Shown piece after piece: positions 62,625 to 64,000 of a stretch of 64,000 nucleotides of DNA (the first letter of the stretch is position 1; the number at the start of each line of letters is the position of its first letter). This DNA comes from Geosiphon pyriformis (lineage: Eukaryota; Glomeromycota; Glomeromycetes; Archaeosporales; Geosiphonaceae). The stretch is taken from contig JAAOMT010000226.1 in NCBI GenBank assembly GCA_016748015.1, positions 912,604 to 976,603 on the forward strand, in the 5' to 3' direction. Position numbers and translations under genes: made by a program. Under the pieces are notes generated by a model. That model saw only the letters and a program-made list of their open reading frames with translations, ran no database searches and had not been told where the DNA came from.

Positions 62625-63833
62625 ATGTCTCTTGCAGCAATAAATACTCCTATTCAAAGCTCCTTTAATTCCCAGAAATCACCTTCTAGTACAAAAATCT
62701 TAAAGCCCAAACCAAGTAAGGTTCACAAAAAACGTGATTCAGGTTTCAGTGAAGAAATCACTCTAGGCTTGAATCCTGAAGCTCAAACTTTTAGTGGTAA
62801 TTTGAAAGAGATCTCCTACTCTTCAAATCTCACCTTGACTGCAATTGGCAATGGTACTACTTTTAAAAATCGTCAAGAACTTCTCAATCGTGCTAAAACT
62901 CCATGGGAAATTGCTCCTCTTCATATCGCGTTGAAATGGAAAGGTTTTTCACCAGAAGCACAATTCCGTAAACTTAAACCAACCAAAAAGGATTTCGCTA
63001 CTCCCTTAAAAAAATGGTTGAAGCCTAAAGATTGCAAATCAGTGGCCGTTTTACCCAAAGAATCCAAACCTAATCATATTATTGAAGCAAAAGAAACCAT
63101 AAAAGTTGATGTTATTCAAACTCCAATCCTTAATTTCATCTTCCAAGAGGTTGCGCCCAAAGATCTTGAGGTTCAAGATGAAATTAATCTGCGAAATTTA
63201 TATATTGAAAAAATAGTTCAAATTAATTGTGAAAACCTTTACCTTCGAACAAAGAAAAGAGTCTTGAAAACCAAGGCGTTTACAAAATCCAATTCTCGAA
63301 AGAAATCGGTCTCTAGTAATGAAAAATTGATTAGAGGAAAACCTGATTTTGAACATGAAGAGTAAGTTTTAATTCAATTAACAATTTTTTTTAAATTATG
63401 ACTATAAAATGAACCAATTATTATTTTTTTTAATTAGACGAGAAGGATGGAAAAAGATCAAGGCCTTTAAGGATGCAATTAACAAAACTACAGCCTCAAC
63501 TTCAAGAATCCTCGATGATATCGATTTTTATTTAGAAGAGTAAGCAATTAGTTTGATTAGTCAAACTTGTACTTTTTTTGAAATTGAAACCAAATATGCT
63601 AACTTTTTTTAAAACTTGAAACTAGAACACGAGGTTGGGACAAAATTGATGAATTTTATGCAAATTCATCCAAAATTTTTCAGGAATCCTTTGAATATCA
63701 ACCTGAACCTACTGAGAAATCTCCGAAAGTCTCCAAAACTTCAATTTTGAAAATAATTGCCTATTCCTCTTTTTTGATAGGTTCTTATTTTTTTGTTCAA
63801 GCACTTCAACCAGCCATTTTCTCTCTTTCTTAG
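62625..63833 (+). CDS. Unrecognised family, paralog 3: predicted tail-anchored protein
   Basis: Model: exon 1 62,625-63,361, exon 2 63,438-63,539 (102 nt), exon 3 63,626-63,833; introns GTAAGT...TTAG and GTAAGC...CTAG; 348 residues. The start at 62,625 (MSLAAINTPIQ) is preferred over an in-frame upstream extension to 62,445. The extension overlaps the TATA box, and the other paralogs also begin with 'MS'. Family motif: PWEIAPLHIALKWKGFSPEA (93-112). A helical, charged segment (YIEKIVQINCENLYLRTKKR) follows. Exon 2 encodes REGWKKIKAFKDAINKT...ILDDIDFYLEE and exon 3 TRGWDKIDEFYANSSKIF. The C-terminus is hydrophobic (ILKIIAYSSFLIGSYFFVQA and ten more residues), a likely tail anchor. Function unknown. 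Confidence 0.8.
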
Positions 63834-64000
63834 TTACCTCTTAAACGTAAAAAAAAATTACTTTTCCTTTTCCTTTTCCTTTTCCAAGTGTTTTGAAACA
63901 CCTTTATGCCAATTTCAAGTCAACCTTACCCATTTGACTCGTCTAAACAAAAATATCCTTAAATCACATAAGCTCTGTATTTTTCCATTGAAAATGTCTA
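63834..64000. other. 3' flank of paralog 3
   Basis: Contains a run of four 'ccttttc'-like hexamers (about 63,860-63,885) after the stop codon; otherwise nothing is recognised. Confidence 0.4.

Overview
The window looks like nuclear DNA of an arbuscular mycorrhizal fungus, most likely Rhizophagus or a close relative in Glomeromycotina. Three things point there. The base composition is extremely AT-rich, with short islands of higher GC. The genes are spliced, with short GT-AG introns. The transposable elements (a LINE with RNase H, a gag/zinc-knuckle LTR element and hAT debris) match families I remember as abundant in Rhizophagus. That assignment rests on memory of protein families; no search was run.

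Layout. 1-3.9 kb is an AT desert holding copies of an AT-rich dispersed repeat. 3.9-10.7 kb is a decayed full-length LINE on the minus strand. 11.4-18.3 kb is a second decayed full-length LINE, of a different ORF1 subfamily, on the plus strand. 18.3-31.1 kb is a nest of broken elements: two same-orientation LTR copies (18.3 and 30.2 kb), a LINE 5' fragment, an LTR plus gag of a second LTR family, hAT transposon remains containing a solo LTR, and a badly decayed gag on the minus strand. 31.1-33 kb is AT desert. 33.5-35.6 kb is a two-exon host gene with two copies of a domain resembling fungal DUF8032. 36-46.9 kb is AT desert with recognisable relics: an LTR, a Gypsy integrase core and three short LINE 3' ends. 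47-50.8 kb is a host island with a RING-finger membrane protein and a five-exon bHLH transcription factor. 50.8-56 kb shows no convincing gene. 56.1-63.8 kb holds three paralogous three-exon genes whose products I do not recognise.

The most interesting part is that three-gene family. All three proteins share a tryptophan/proline motif, a charged helical segment, a second exon of exactly 102 nt, and a hydrophobic C-terminal end like that of tail-anchored membrane proteins. Their promoters also match: a TATA box 120-170 bp before the ATG, followed by a CT(T/C)CC stretch. The second lead is a conserved LINE 3'-end box found in five places. The hairpins that follow it change sequence but keep pairing, which suggests an RNA structure used by reverse transcriptase.

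The repeats carry heavy C-to-T/G-to-A decay and very few CpGs, while the host genes keep CpGs. This fits cytosine methylation of transposons followed by deamination. All gene models are inferred from splice signals and reading frames in the DNA alone.
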